A stretch of DNA of 64,000 bases from Pomphorhynchus laevis (GCA_012934845.2 WNNJ02003564.1:107064-171063), one strand, 5' to 3'. Numbered from the stretch's first letter, positions 11,730-24,665 are shown. A program made the numbers and translations. Notes: generated by a model from the sequence alone, not told the origin.

Positions 11730-12985
11730 ATCAATTTGTTCACAATATTGTTACGTGATTTATCGATCCACTTACCGTTAAATCCGACATCAAAGCTATC
11801 GTGTTGCAATGCGTCGTGAACATGAAGGATATTGAATTCCGATTTGTTATTCATCGGGATGTTCCTTCCTTAAATGGCGCTTACATATTAAACAGGACAG
11901 GAGAAAACAAGAAATTAACCTGTTTCAGTTAACCAGGTAATAGTCATAATCAATGCACAAACGATTGATATAAAGAAAAGTGCAATAAACAGTCCTTTCA
12001 TATTCCCTCTTCCTTGAGAAACTTTAATTTCCTAAACAATTATTTGCACCGCGAAAATTTTGATGGTTTTTAAATTTTTATATTTTTATAATTACAGCTA
12101 TAATTACACACTAAATCCATAATCTTCTTTTAATTTCGTTTTGCTGGAAAAAAGAAGAAAATATTTCCCTTTATTTAAAAAATACATCGAAATATTGTTT
12201 TTTAATAAAGGGAAATATTTTCTTCTTCTTTCCAATAAAAATAACGAATAGTTATAACGATTAAGTTACAAACACACTAACTGTGCCACACGTTAATAAA
12301 ATTGAATCGTGCAAATAAATAAATTTATTTCGAGTCGATTAAAAACAAAAATTTAAAGTTTATAAATTTAATAAATTTTAAATTTTATATTTTAGTTTTT
12401 AAATTTAATATTTATGTTCCAAAATGAAAATTTGAAGAATTAACTTTTCATTAACTTTTTGATAAAAATCGTTTACGTACAAGGTGGTGAAATATGAATT
12501 GTCATTTAAAATTGTTTCGCTTTCTGTGAAATTTCAAAATCATTTTTTCACCATCTTTGAAATTTTTAGATATTTTTCTAAATATCTAAAAATTAACAAC
12601 CCAAGCTACTCAATAATTTATTTGAGAGGTGATAATCGATGTGTTCACGCATTGATGATTTGATGGTTTCTAATTCGCTAAATTTGAAGAACAACTTCAA
12701 TGAGACTTCGAGACTACGATTATCAGTTGATAATTGCTGATCATCAACTGAGAATTACATGAAAAAGTCATCGTAACTGCGGCCACGAATACAACCACAA
12801 ATATGCACTTTATATGGCTCGATATCAAGAGTTAATGACGCTCTTGATATGACATGTATAAATAGTCAATGTTGCAATTATCTCATCTTTATTGTTAATA
12901 TCTTCAGCAAGATGAAAGCAATCGAATATTTAATAATTTTTATAATAATTTATTTCTTATAATAAATTATTATAATTTATTAAAT
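11730..12985. other. No gene recognised; contains inverted repeats
   Basis: A GC-richer patch at 11755-11935 (AATCCGACATCAAAGCTATC and on) gives no convincing protein. The rest is AT-rich, with a long inverted repeat at 12146-12233 and short ones at 12822-12850. Confidence 0.4.
12146..12233. repeat. Near-perfect inverted repeat, arms about 36 bp
   Basis: Left arm GGAAAAAAGAAGAAAATATT and on (12146-12182) is mirrored at 12197-12233 with about one mismatch and one gap. The 14-base spacer holds CATCGAAATATT. Confidence 0.65.
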
Positions 12986-13108
12986 ATAAAAAAAATTTAA
13001 TTAAATAAATTAAAATATTAATTTATAAATATTAATAAATATTTATAAAAAAAATTTAATTAAATAAATTTAAATATTAATTTATAAATATTAATAAATA
13101 TTAATTTT
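12985..13108. repeat. Tandem duplication of about 60 bp
   Basis: AAAAAAATTTAATTAAATAA followed by ATTAATTTATAAATATTAAT occurs twice back to back with minor differences. Purely AT. Confidence 0.55.
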
Positions 13109-13270
13109 AGATCTACAATATAAAGATTACTGTAGTCTTACACTGCGTCAAAATGTTGTCGCATTTTTTCATATATTCTAGACTTGATAATAAAATAATA
13201 ATTAAATTTGTAATTATTTTCATTGTATTTAAAATATAGTATATATTCTACAAAGAAGCTTCGCTAGTTA

Positions 13271-13321
13271 TCCGAATTGAAAATGTGCCACTGGCCTTTA
13301 CTTGCACTGTCGCGTAACGAG
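13271..13321. repeat. Shared block, copy 2 (GTGCCACTGGC)
   Basis: Second copy of the block at 9083-9130: ATCCGAATTGAAAATGTGCC, then CTTGCACTGTCGCGTAACGA. It is again followed by AT-rich tail-like repeats, so both may mark the same junction of one element family. Confidence 0.5.
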
Positions 13322-13329
13322 TTTTATAA

Positions 13330-13575
13330 TTAATAAATAGAAATTTTTTTAATAGCAAATTTATATAAATATAAATTGTATAAAATCTTATACAATTATT
13401 TATTATTCATATTTACTTATCTTTATTTTTAAATTATATAAAATACGTACACCCAGTAGTCGGATCTGATTATAGTATATTTACTGTCTATCCTAAAAAT
13501 AGTTCACTTAATATATAATATATAATTAAAAATTATATAAAATACGTAGACTCAGTTATCTGACCTGATTTAAAG
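13330..13575 (+). repeat. Penelope-tail-like repeats
   Basis: Two copies of the TATAAAATACGTAGACTCAG-type block (about 13436 and 13538), each followed by a GATCTGATT- or ACCTGATT-like end, as in the tail at 21.6-22.4 kb. Confidence 0.4.
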
Positions 13576-13839
13576 GTTCTAGATAAGAATTATGATTTAT
13601 TAATAATTTAATAACAATTTATGTAATCGATATATATGTATTTATATATCATTTTAAACAAATGTATTTTTATTATATTTCTTTGATAATAAAATTAGTT
13701 TATAATTAATTAGTTAAATAATTAATTAATTATTTAAATTATTAATTAATTAATTAGTTTATAATTAATTAGTTCATAAAATAATTTATTTTATAAATTA
13801 TTTCTTTGATAATATAATGAATTATTAAATTATTAAATT

Positions 13840-14085
13840 GGCATTTTTAAACAGGATCAATATAACCTGATCAATATAACCAAATATAAACAAATATAAC
13901 CTTATCAATATAACCAAATTATAATACTAGCATCATAAGAAACAAAGTGTACATTTTGTTCATTTTATCTTCCAATTTGATAAACAAATTGTACGTTTTG
14001 TTTCTGATGATACTAGCATTAGCACTAGCCAAATATAAAATTAAATTTGGGTTTATTGATCCAACTCCAAAATTCCAAATAATGG
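13840..14085. repeat. Diverged foldback element
   Basis: Outer arms TTTAAACAGGATCAATATAA (13851) and TTTATTGATCCAACTCCAAA (14050) are inverted relatives. Inner arms ACTAGCATCATAAGAAACAA (13925) and TTGTTTCTGATGATACTAGC (13998) pair at roughly four bases in five. The outer end resembles the terminus of the palindrome at 45939-46069 (TCCAAAATTCCAAAT). Confidence 0.45.
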
Positions 14086-14458
14086 ATTCGTTATAGCAAA
14101 TCTAAATCAAATTGAAACCTTTAATGCGCAAAGAGGCCGTAAACACCACCTCAAAATCAAACATTCAAAAACCTTCTTCATTATCCAGTTTGTATAATCT
14201 TGCTTGCTATCATCTCTTCTTTATTCGAGTGAATGCTTCGTTTCCTATTAAATTCAATAATTTCTTTAATTTGTAACAGTTAAGTAAGAATTGATGTACA
14301 GAACTATAAATAGCAAAAGTGATGTGCCAATCGACATATTCGCTATTCTACTTTATCTTTATGCATTTACATAAGTCTAACAGATCTGCGTTCAAATTCA
14401 AGAATATAAATATTTAAGCAGACATCCTACAATCCTATCTAAAGATCTGGTGTCTACG

Positions 14459-14554
14459 ATCTGGTAAAACATTGATGTTTTACCAGATATGTATTCATCG
14501 TATGAATACATATCTGACTTAAACTCTCAAGTCAGAAGTGACTTAAGAGTTTAA
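14459..14554. repeat. Three consecutive hairpins
   Basis: ATCTGGTAAAACAT/ATGTTTTACCAGAT (14459-14488, perfect, 2-base loop), AGATATGTATTCAT/ATGAATACATATCT (14485-14515, perfect, 3-base loop) and TTAAACTCTCAAGTCA/TGACTTAAGAGTTTAA (14519-14554, one mismatch). The first two overlap by sharing AGAT, as expected if each was copied from the end of the last. Confidence 0.75.
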
Positions 14555-14559
14555 TCTCT

Positions 14560-16110
14560 TTTAAATTAACTTAACTAAAATTCTAATATTTTTTTGACTG
14601 CCGTTTTCAATATAGTTTACATTCTAAATAAAATTGTTAATATTAATATTATTATTAATTATTATAATTAATAATAATATTTTCAATAATAAAATTATAA
14701 TTATAAATCATTATTAAATGATAATGTACTATATTATGGCAATGATAATCATCAGGTTTATCATCATTATTATAACGACATTTTGATATAATTAATATTT
14801 GCATCATTATGTATTCCTTAATGCAATTAAAAAATTATTAATAATCGAGTTTTATGAAGTTATGTTATTATTATGTTATATTATTACATTTATATTATTC
14901 ACATTTTAAGTTATATTTAAGTTATAGCAATAACTAAATTGTAGCTTTTTAATATTTTTGATATTAGGTTCATATAATAAGGATTAATTTTCATTTATTT
15001 ATTGAATTCACAAAATAGCATTGACATTCATTTAAATGTCAATTCGAAAATGTATAAAGAATATTCACTTATTTTGTAATTTTTAATTATTCGATTATTA
15101 TTTTATAATATTTGATATTAGTTTAATTCCGATTCTATAAATGTTTAAAATAACTTTATAACAATTTTTATTTATTTAACATTTATTTATTAATAATCAA
15201 TTTATTTATTAATTTATTTATTTTCATTTATTTATGTTTTATTTATTAGTAATAGATTAAGTCAATTATTTTAAGTAAATTATTCATTTATTTTAGCCAA
15301 ATAAGGAAGCTAAACCTACCCGAAATAGCTACACTACCGATTAAGGCTTGGTAGTGTTTTGCATTATCTAATCGCTAGTATTAATGAAGATATTAAAATA
15401 TTTCTTATCATTGGCTTAAGTTATCTAAAAATATAATATATTTGCAATTGTTAAATTATAATTTAGTTTAAATTGTAAAAGTGTAATAAATCACAATTAA
15501 AAAAATCATTTTTTGATCAAATAAAAATTAAGAACTCTAAGTATAGATGTTTTTGTTAAAGCCACCGCATAGAACTTCCAAGTCATAGAACTTCCAAGTA
15601 TATTTAAGTATAAAATAAGAATTCCAATAACAGCATATACAATTTATATTAAATGAGAGCGATGATATAATGATATACTATTTCTGTCATCATGAAAATA
15701 TAGTTTAATACCAAATAGTTTAATAAAACAATAATCATTTAAATTTTATAATTTTAAATTATTAACTTAAACAAATTTGCATCTTAAATTTTAATGTCAT
15801 ATTTTGGTGTTTAAATTGTCATATCATCTTTGCACTTGCGTTGGATGCAATTTGTGCATCCATGCAATTTGGATGAAATGGACTACATTGGTATAATGTG
15901 CTACATTTTCACCATCACTATGAAAGGAATAATATAAGTTTGTAAGCTAACATATAATATCAGTTTGTAAGTTAAATAATATAATTAATTATAATTGATT
16001 CAATTATATAATATACAATGTTATATTATATTCAATATTATTATAATAATATAATTGATTCATATAATGTAATATTATATGATTCATATAATATTATAAT
16101 ATTATAATTA
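14560..16110. other. Gene-free AT-rich region
   Basis: AT-rich filler with simple TTA/TAA repeats (14640-14700, 15170-15240, 15960-16110). I see no supportable gene. Confidence 0.5.
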
Positions 16111-16116
16111 AAAAAT

Positions 16117-16450
16117 GAGTGTTGTTACTACGTCAAAGCTATCAAAGGAAAGCGAAATAATGCTCAATTCTCCAGCAAATGCAGAAAAGTAGGTATGTTT
16201 TTTTAACTTCTTCTGATTTCACTCCCGAGAGGGAACTTCCCCCGTTACCAAAATTAGCTAACTGAGAGACTATTGAACAACTAGAGCTTCTGGAAAGGCA
16301 GAGTTTATTTAACACCTTTCTTAGTGAGGTTTACTGGCATGTTCAAAAAGATAATTATCTTCAAATGTGTTAAATATTATGAGACTAAAATTAAAATATA
16401 TTTTGCCACACCAAATTTGGTCAAGAGTTATAATATAATGTGTTATATTA
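16117..16450 (+). mobile_element. LINE A, 5' fragment
   Basis: Parallel to the start of the long LINE A copy at 26.0 kb: CCCCCGTTACCAAAATTAGC (16240) corresponds to CCCCCAGTACCAAAATTATC, and TCTGGAAAGGCAGA (16290) recurs exactly. One frame gives LPPLPKLAN then ELLERQSLFNTF, matching LPPVPKLSN and PLERQNMFNVF in the long copy. It breaks off into AT-rich DNA at about 16440. Confidence 0.65.
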
Positions 16451-16454
16451 TAAT

Positions 16455-19010
16455 AAAACACATATTTTTTAAATTACATAATAAAATATTTATTATAAAA
16501 AATAAATATTAAAATAAATAATTAATTTTTAAAAATAAATAAAAATATGATAATGAGCTGCATATAAATATATTTTTTGTAAAATATATTTATTTTATTT
16601 ATTTTTATATAAACATATTATAGTATCTATGGGATTTAAATAATACAGCAAGCATTAAATAATTCTTTTAAATAAGAATTATTAATAACTTTTATTTATA
16701 AATTAACAAAATAATATTAATTTTAGCCTATAAATTTTGATTTGTATCAGTTCTATTTGTTTATAGAATGATATAAATAAAGATATTAATTAATATTAAA
16801 TGATATTAATATACTTAAAATTATTATACTTATTATTTACAAATTGGCTCATTTAAGCAAAGATATCTTTACAACACATTAAATTTATTATTAGTTTAAC
16901 TATTTCATAATTTTACCTTTCAATTTTTGATTTTTTAAATTAAAAGTTGAAATAATTGAAATAATAAACTTTTGAAAGTCTTTAAAATTAAAATTTGTCT
17001 TTTGGCTAAATCGTCGATTGTGATAATCAATTTTAAGTTTAAAGATTAAACGAATATTACATCAAGTAATATTCGAATATTCGAATATTCGAATATTTCT
17101 AATCAAAATCCAAAACAATAATTAAGAATTTATGAATAATTTGAAATTAATACAATAAATTTTAGCAAAAGTTCACATTGCTTGTATATTATAATATTTT
17201 TATCCTTTTTTATTTTTCAAATCTTTTAAATTTGAAAGTTAAAATAAGGCAATGATGTAGAAAGCAACGGACAAAATGCAGTATGCTTTGGCAGGTGCAC
17301 ATTTTAAATTTGGCGAAAATCAATTGACTGTTTACGTGTAAATGTATTTTTACACCCAAAGAATCCTTATCAGATCAAGGGTCGACGCTTATATACCCAG
17401 TTCCGATGTGGTAAGTCTAATAACAAGACTTACTAAGCGAATATTTTTTCAGTTTGTTTTATATAAAATTCTGAAATGATATCTTAATAATTTTAATTTG
17501 TTGTAGCTCTATTAGCTTTTATTATGTTGTCATTCAACGTGGATAGTTATAAAATTTTGAAATGAAAATACCCTTAGCATTACTTAACATTAAAACTAAT
17601 ATAAAAACTATATTTAGCATAATTACCTGCTTTATTTATTATTACCTGATTTATAAAACTAATGTCAGGTTTTATAATTATTAAAAAGAACAAATATTTA
17701 CACTTTATTTGATATTTGTTTATGTAACTGATAATTAAAATAGTAATCATGTAATTATTGCAAAGAACAAATATTGAACTTTTGAGTCATTAGATTTTGA
17801 AACATTATTTCAAAAAATTTTAAAAAATATTTATTCACTAAACAAGTTTTAATTGCTAATTAATAATCTTCTCACATAATTAATACAGCAATTTGTCATA
17901 CAAACGCATGCATATAATGGTATTTTAGATCTTATTATTAAATGAGTATTCTTTCAGTGAACTGATCTGATATATCAAATTGTCAGTAAGTTTTGTAAAT
18001 ATAATGTGATGTTCATATGAATGCTACCGAAATGTTATCATGTTGACATCCATTTGCAGTTTTCTTACTGCATTTATTGATCTTTCTTGAGGCAAGGATA
18101 ATTTTTTCTGTTTTAATTAAATAAAACTCTGAATGGTTCAGTTGATACACACATTTGACGAATATTAATTTCCTATTCCCAAACTGCTGCTTTAATGTAA
18201 GCAGTAACAAGTGATGATAAAATATATGCTGTGGCTAGAAAATCATCACTTGCACTCGATCGATTAATATTTCACATTTTAGAATTATATATATTTCTCG
18301 TTTTAAAATGATATGGAAGTTACTAATACAAAATTTACGATTTAAAATCAAGTATTATCATTTTTGTTCATTAAATAATGTATAAAATTTATTTTAAAAT
18401 ACATAATTAAAGAAAATATGTATTAAAATAATTATATTATTGTAGAACGATGTAAATAATTAAGGGATAATAAATATATAGGTATAATATAATAATATAA
18501 ATATTTGTTAATTATTGGCTATTTGATAATAATGATTTTGTCTTTGTATTTAATTGTTTCCTTTAATATATTGAGATATAATATATAATATAATATATTA
18601 TTATATATAATATAATATAAAATATTAATTTATTTAAAATATACTGAGATATACTCACATATCATAATTATATTAATTATATTACGATAATATATTACAC
18701 CAAAGTAATTGTTGTTTTTGAATAGGTTAATATATACTGAGATATACCCACATATCATAATTATATTATATTTATTATACTCACATATCGTAATTATATT
18801 TTGAATAGGTTATCGTTCACATGATGCTGATCAACGGTATTTATTTTGTACCATTGAATTATTTTATATCAATGGATTAGTAGAAATGATGAGAAAGCGT
18901 CATGCTTTGATGCCATTTTTATTTGTTTGATATCTCTGCCTAAAATTTCCCGATTCAAGCTGCAATTCATCAAATTAATAGGAATATCAGATTAATCTGT
19001 CGGAAAGCTG
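16455..19010. other. Gene-free AT-rich region
   Basis: Mostly AT-rich filler, with GAATATTC palindromic repeats at 17070-17097 and AT microsatellite tracts at 18570-18660. A 65-codon minus frame at 18013-18210 has somewhat protein-like content (QLNHSEFYLIKTEK) and an internal GTAAGA donor-like site, but I cannot support it as an exon. Confidence 0.4.
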
Positions 19011-19014
19011 CGTG

Positions 19015-19200
19015 TTATATCGGTTGTGGGGCGGGCTCAGATCCTCCTGGACCTGAGGTCATGATAGAATTTTGGAAGGCTGAGTTTTTCTGATACCGAT
19101 TATAGTCGAAAATTGATCTGTTGGCTGACTCTTGACTGGCCTTGTGACTGTTTTTGTTTTCTTTGTTTTTGGTGTATTTAAAAAATTCTTTATTATTAAT
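19015..19200 (+). mobile_element. LINE A, 3'-end fragment
   Basis: GGGCTCAGATCCTCCTGGAC then CTGAGGTCATGA (19034-19067) matches the last codons of LINE A ORF2 at 29711-29742 (GGGCTCAGATCCCTCTGGAC, CTGAGGCCGTGA). The 3' UTR follows, with the same GTTTTTGTTTTCTTTG type of end. It is a typical 5'-truncated LINE insertion. Confidence 0.65.
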
Positions 19201-20099
19201 CTATTATTAAATTATTCTTAAAGATCCCAAAATAAGATTGGCAACATATGTCTGATTTGATAATATATGATACATATTTTGGCAAAATATGCCGAAAACA
19301 GATAAAGATGAATTTAATAAAATTTCTAACAATTTTTTCCTGATGATGAATGCAGACGCTTTTGAAAGTTTATATAAATTTGTATCTTCGAATTTGTTAA
19401 TGTTAAATGTTGACAGTTTTAATATTACAATCCAGCATGTACAAGAGTGAGTATACAGTATAATATCCCAAGACAGCATGTACATTTGAATAATATTAAT
19501 AATTATACCTATAAAATATTGTAATTATGTAATATAACATAATTATAATATAATAAATATAATATTATTTTTATATTCTAATATTGCATTCCAAATATGA
19601 TATTCAAATAAATTATCGTCGCAATATCATAATAAAAATGTAGACAATAGATTTATTGTAAATATTATAAATATCTATTAATTTACGGTATTTATATCCT
19701 AATTTTAAACACTTAGGCATTGATTTTTGAAATATATTAATGTATACTTTATGTTAACTTGTAAAGTGAAAAACATTTCTTTTATAAAAATATTCTAGGA
19801 ACAAATAAGCGAACAAATAATACGTTAATTTTAATAAGTGGCGTCTGCAAAACGATGATTTGGGTATTTATTAGAAGTCAACATTAAAATCATAATAGTG
19901 TTATGTTTTAAACCGAGCACATTTTTTAGCCTTATGTCTGTTTTTGTTTTATTCATATTGATACAAGAATACTTTAGCATATTTTGTGATTTCCAATTAT
20001 ATTAAATTTTATGTACACCTGTGCATTTTAAAGTATAGATATCCTCCATTCTTATTGAAAACTAATTTCATTCAGTTGTGCATAAATATGCAGTTATAA

Positions 20100-21590
20100 G
20101 TATGTGATTTAACTTATTAAAAACATTTGTCCTTTAACAAAACCAATTTTGAATTACCAAATACGCCTTAATAGATAAATGTAATCTGATACTTTAACCC
20201 TTTTTAACCCTATCAAAAATAACGATAAACTTGATAAAGATATGTATAAAATTAGAGAGAAAATGAAAATAACAAACAATTATAAAAGGAAGGATCAAAT
20301 TAATAAATATATGTATAAAGAACTTACTAAAATAACAACTATTAATAACTTTGTCTTCATATGCAAAAAGCTTTATTATGATATACTGATGAAAGAAGTT
20401 AATTATAATGATTTAAATGTAAATCCAGCATATGAACGAAGTGAGTTGAGTTTAGAAACAATTATTACAAGTCACTGTTCTATAATGGATAAAAAGGGTA
20501 TAAAGGTTGAATTAGATAATAAAACTATACCTATATTATATTGGAATCCAAAATTACATAAAAATCCAATAAAACCTAGGTTCATATGTAGTGCGTTTAA
20601 ATGTACATTAAAACCACTTTCTGTCTATATGAATAAAATACTTAAAGTAATTAAAGCACACTTTTAAAAAATATTGCAAGGTAATCGAAATTAATACTGG
20701 TATAAAACACTATTTCAGTATTAATTCTACAAAAGAATTTTTAGAACAGACAAAAGGAATAAATTTTCAAAATATAAATACATACGATTTTAGTACTCTT
20801 TATACAAATCTAGGTTTAGTAGATATTAAAGAAGCGTTAGTAAAATTAATTAATCTTATATTCGGAAAAAGATATACATATATATGTTATAATAATTATA
20901 ACGCCTAACTAACAAAAATTAAACCATCAAAAAAATATAAATATATGGATAAAATTGAATTAATAGAATCCTTAAATATTTTGATAAATCAAAATTATTT
21001 AAAAGTAGGGACATCTATATTTTGACAAAAAAGGTGTTCCAATGGGAGGTAATAGTAGCCCTAATTATAGCTGACTTATTTTTAAGCTTTATAGAATATG
21101 AATTTGTTCATAACTGTGTAAAAACTAAATCTAAACAATATAAATATATGAAATATATGTTTCGATACATTGATGATATATGTGTATTTAATTCTAATAA
21201 TTTTTATTCAATTAGTGAGCACATTTATCCAGAAAGCCTTATTCTTAACAAAACCAATATTAATGATAAAGAAGGTGTATATCTAGATATGAACATTAAA
21301 TTAACATTAACTAAAACTACTATTAATTTATATCTTAAAGATGACATATTTAAATTTACATGTAACATATTTTTGCATAAGCATTCATACATACCTTATA
21401 ATATAAAATATAATACATTAAATAATGAAATTTTAAGAATTGCAACAATATGTAATGATATTGGCTTTCTTCAAAATCATTTAAATAATTTAATAGATAC
21501 ATATTTTAAACTAGGTTACTATAAAAATAACATCAAACATAAAATAGTAATATATATAAATCAACACAATAATATTTAAAATAAATTTAA
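20100..21590 (+). pseudogene. Penelope-like element reverse transcriptase, decayed
   Basis: Clear Penelope-type RT landmarks in order: YWNPKLHKNPIKPRFICS (about 20540-20590), YDFSTLYTNL with the first catalytic Asp (about 20790), GVPMGGNSSP-IADLFLSFIEYEF split over two frames (about 21030-21100), FRYIDDICVFN with the YIDD box (about 21160-21190), YLDMNI and SYIPYNIKYN near the C-terminus. About three breaks interrupt it. The thumb is followed almost at once by the end of the frame, so no C-terminal GIY-YIG endonuclease is present, in contrast to the classical Penelope/Poseidon groups; an N-terminal endonuclease (Naiad type) or none are the alternatives. A second copy of the same family enters at the right edge of the window (63878-64000, minus). 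Confidence 0.8.
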
Positions 21591-22410
21591 AATCATTAGC
21601 TGAAAATTTTAATCTTATATAACAATTATTTATTATTATTTAATTATTAAATTTTGATTTAACATTATTATTTTTAAATTTTATAATTATATTAAATACA
21701 TAGACTCAGTTATCTGAGTCTATGATATTATAATATTAATTATTTATTATCGTTCTGATACAGCGTCTGTTATTTATTAGTCAATTCATAAAAATGACTT
21801 TTATTTAAAATTTCAATTTTTTATTTTAACTTGATATAAATTACATAAAATCTTATATAACAATTATTTATAATTATTTATTATTTAATTATTACATTTT
21901 ATTTATCATTATTATTTTTTAATTTTATAATTATATTAAATACATAGACTCAGTTAGCTGTTAGCTGATTTAATTAATTTATTGAAATAGGAGTCAAAGT
22001 TTTATTAAGTAAAAATTACTTTTAATTTACATCGTCTGTTAAATTTTGATTTAAAGTTACCTGATCTAATTTAATTAAAGGAAATAAGTCATTAGCACTG
22101 CCATGTTGGGTCGAGGAATAGGGTCTGAAACCTGATAGCATAGCAGTTTCTCCTGATGACTTCTAATCCTTATTCTGATACAAAGTCTGTTATTAAGTAA
22201 ATTAATAAAAATAACTTTTATTTAGAATTGTAATATTTTATTTTAACTTGATTAAAATTATAGAAAATCTAAAAACAATTATTAATTTTATTATTTAATT
22301 ATTAAAATTTGATTTAGCATTATTATGTTTTGTTTATTTTATAATTATATTAAATACCTAGACTCAGTTAGCTGATTTGATTAGCTGATTTGATTAGCTG
22401 ATTTGATTTG
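21590..22410 (+). repeat. Penelope-like element 3' tail, block repeated three times
   Basis: The block TATTAAATACATAGACTCAG, preceded by CTTATATAACAATTATTTAT-like sequence, occurs at about 21680, 21930 and 22345 (as ATACCTAGACTCAGTTAGCT). GTTATTTATTAGTCAATTCA introduces the second copy and a relative the third. Between them at 22095-22180 lies GGGTCTGAAACCTGATAGCA then CTCCTGATGACTTC, which is also present, inverted, at 63730-63775 next to the other Penelope-like copy. This ties the tail to the coding region. Confidence 0.65.
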
Positions 22411-22674
22411 TATATTTTTTCAATATGCGTCAAGAACTGCATACTGTATGCGTGCGACGCGGCTTTTTGAAAAAAAATAAAAAGTCACTCAAAATGTTCA
22501 AGTTCAATTGTGCATATAATGAACTTGATTTTTGTGCAGAATAGTAACTAAATTTTAGATAATCCAGAAATTTTTACGTATCATATTTTTGAAATTATAA
22601 AAAATAATTTAAACACAATTAAAGGATTTTTAATTTTCAAAAATGCTTTAAAACACATATTTGTCATATTTTCA

Positions 22675-22929
22675 AAACCTGCATGCTTTTTACAACCTTC
22701 GTCGGGAAGCTTAACCCGGAATGCGCCTACCACAAACACCTAGCCTCTAATGACGCGCGTCGACCTCAGTCTACTCATCACTACAGCGTGGCCCTGTAGC
22801 TACACAACTTCGACAGTACTAAATCCTCACTAAATCTCTGAAGGAAATCACAAAGCGCACGCTCCTTCTGTGGTGGGCGCATTTCGGGTTAAGCTGCCCG
22901 GCGAAGGTTGTAAAAAAGCATGCAGGTTT
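22675..22929. mobile_element. 255-bp element with about 60-bp terminal inverted repeats
   Basis: AAACCTGCATGCTTTTTACA at the left is mirrored by TGTAAAAAAGCATGCAGGTTT at the right (22909-22929). The arms continue for about 60 bp with few mismatches (ACCTTCGTCGGGAAGCTTAA against TTAAGCTGCCCGGCGAAGGT), up to ACCACA/TGTGGT. The body is markedly GC-richer than its surroundings. It is too small for a transposase and no target duplication is obvious. Likely a non-autonomous foldback or MITE-type element. Confidence 0.6.
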
Positions 22930-23645
22930 ATACTTTCCTGTTTGTGTTAATAAAAGAAGTTGTATGATATTCTTTCTTATTAATATACGTACCAGTAGTT
23001 TCAAATAAATTAATATTAATGTAAACTTTTTAAGAAAAATAAATTCATTTCAAAGTAAAAAAATCGTTAAAAGTCGTCATCTACCACCAATTCAAAATTG
23101 ATTTATAAATCATTAATAAATATCGCTTTTAGTAATTTACAAAACTTAAATTTAAACTTACATTTAAACCATCATAAAGGACAAATTGTCAAATAGACAA
23201 TTTAGTGATTATTTTCTAACTGTAAAAATACTTTCTATAAATAAGTAGCGCATTTATATATTGGATTCGTCAATTAAATTTATCACTTCTAGGACTATAT
23301 TCGTATATATTTCGCGATACAAAATGCTTAACGCATTATATGTTTATTGATAGCTCAGATGGGGTAAAAATATCAATCAAATATAACGGCTGTCCGAATT
23401 TGTAAAGTAGAAAAATAAAAATATCGTTTTCCTAGTGTTGAATGACATTGTGTATTAAACTGTCAAAAACAATGTCACTTTAGCAAACTATGCGTTTTTA
23501 TAAATTGACATTTGAATTGTCTTTATTCAACGGGTATTAATCTTGAATTTAAACAATGCTGTTGATTTGCAACCAATAAGCAATCGCAAAAATGTTTTCA
23601 GCATTTTATAAAGTGTTAATGTCAAGTGAAATACAAAACTATCTA
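22930..23645. other. AT-rich stretch, nothing recognised
   Basis: I see no supportable gene or repeat. Confidence 0.45.
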
Positions 23646-23649
23646 AACT

Positions 23650-24665
23650 TAGAGCAAGCTAGTCGTTAAAGAATTGCACAAAACTTTCCTGCGAATTCAT
23701 AGACTCTTTACTGGCCTGACACTTTTCAAAATAGATCTTTAGAGCATATCATTAACCTGTGAAATGTGATGTTATGCTGCTCTATCCTTTAATCCTAAAC
23801 ATGTGTCTGCAAACTGGTGTACGAATATCGTCATTAATCAGATGCAACACGATCTAAACACCTACGTAATCCTGCGCTTACGTTAATACTCAGTGGATCT
23901 TCAGGGCAAAGAGCACTAACGCTTCCGAGTACATGCAATACTGTTCAATGCTTTAACCATTAACGTGTGTCTGTAAACTATCATAATATCATAATATGTA
24001 TGATATACAATATAAAGCATATAATATAAAAACATTACATACATTATATATGAATATAATATAAATATTTATTTATATTTATTAATATAAGTAAATTTAT
24101 ATTAATAAATATTAATTAAATATTTATATATTAAATATTATATAAAATATTTAATATATAAATGAAATGTAATCTGTGAAATGTAAATTATATTCTTTAA
24201 TCCTAAACATGTCTGCAAACTTGTGGACGAATATTGCACGAACCAGTTGCAATACGATCTAACCACAAACATCATCCTACGCCGACAATAGTACTTAGTG
24301 AATAATCAGAAAGCAGGCATTGAACACTAAAGTTTCACCATGCTGTAATACTTGCATGGTCTACAAGGATTTTAAGCTAGTCGATGAAAAATTGCACGAA
24401 ACTTTTCTGCAAATTTATAGACTCATTACCAGTCTGACACTTTTCCAAAATAGATTTCCAGATCAGATCATTAACATGTGAAATGCAAGGATGCCATACT
24501 TCTCCATGCTTGAATCCTAACCACGTATCTGCAATCCAGTGTACGAATATCGTCACGAACCAGTTGCAAAACGATCTAAGCACAAACATCATCCTGCACC
24601 GACGTTAGTACTCAGTGGATCATCAGGGCGAGGCACTGAGCACTAACGTTTCAACATGACAAGGG
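23650..24665 (-). repeat. Diverged tandem repeat, three copies of about 180-330 bp
   Basis: Blocks such as GCTAGTCGTTAAAGAATTGC / GCTAGTCGATGAAAAATTGC (23659, 24371), GTACGAATATCGTCA (23819, 24541) and ACTCAGTGGATC (23888, 24611) recur. A partial middle copy sits at 24170-24360, and AT-rich DNA (about 23990-24170) lies between the first and second. The last copy has a strong hairpin, ACGTTAGTACTCAGTG/CACTGAGCACTAACGT (24602-24648), whose loop reads CCTGATGATC on the minus strand. The 71-codon minus frame over the last copy is not conserved in the first, so I do not call a protein. Confidence 0.55.

Noticed and set aside
18013-18210. 65-codon minus frame as a host exon
   Set aside because: Some protein-like content, but no convincing acceptor and a stop-bounded, AT-driven composition; left as unproven.
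19207-19485. 92-codon minus frame
   Set aside because: Composition is that of translated AT-rich DNA, no motif, and it abuts the LINE A 3' end.
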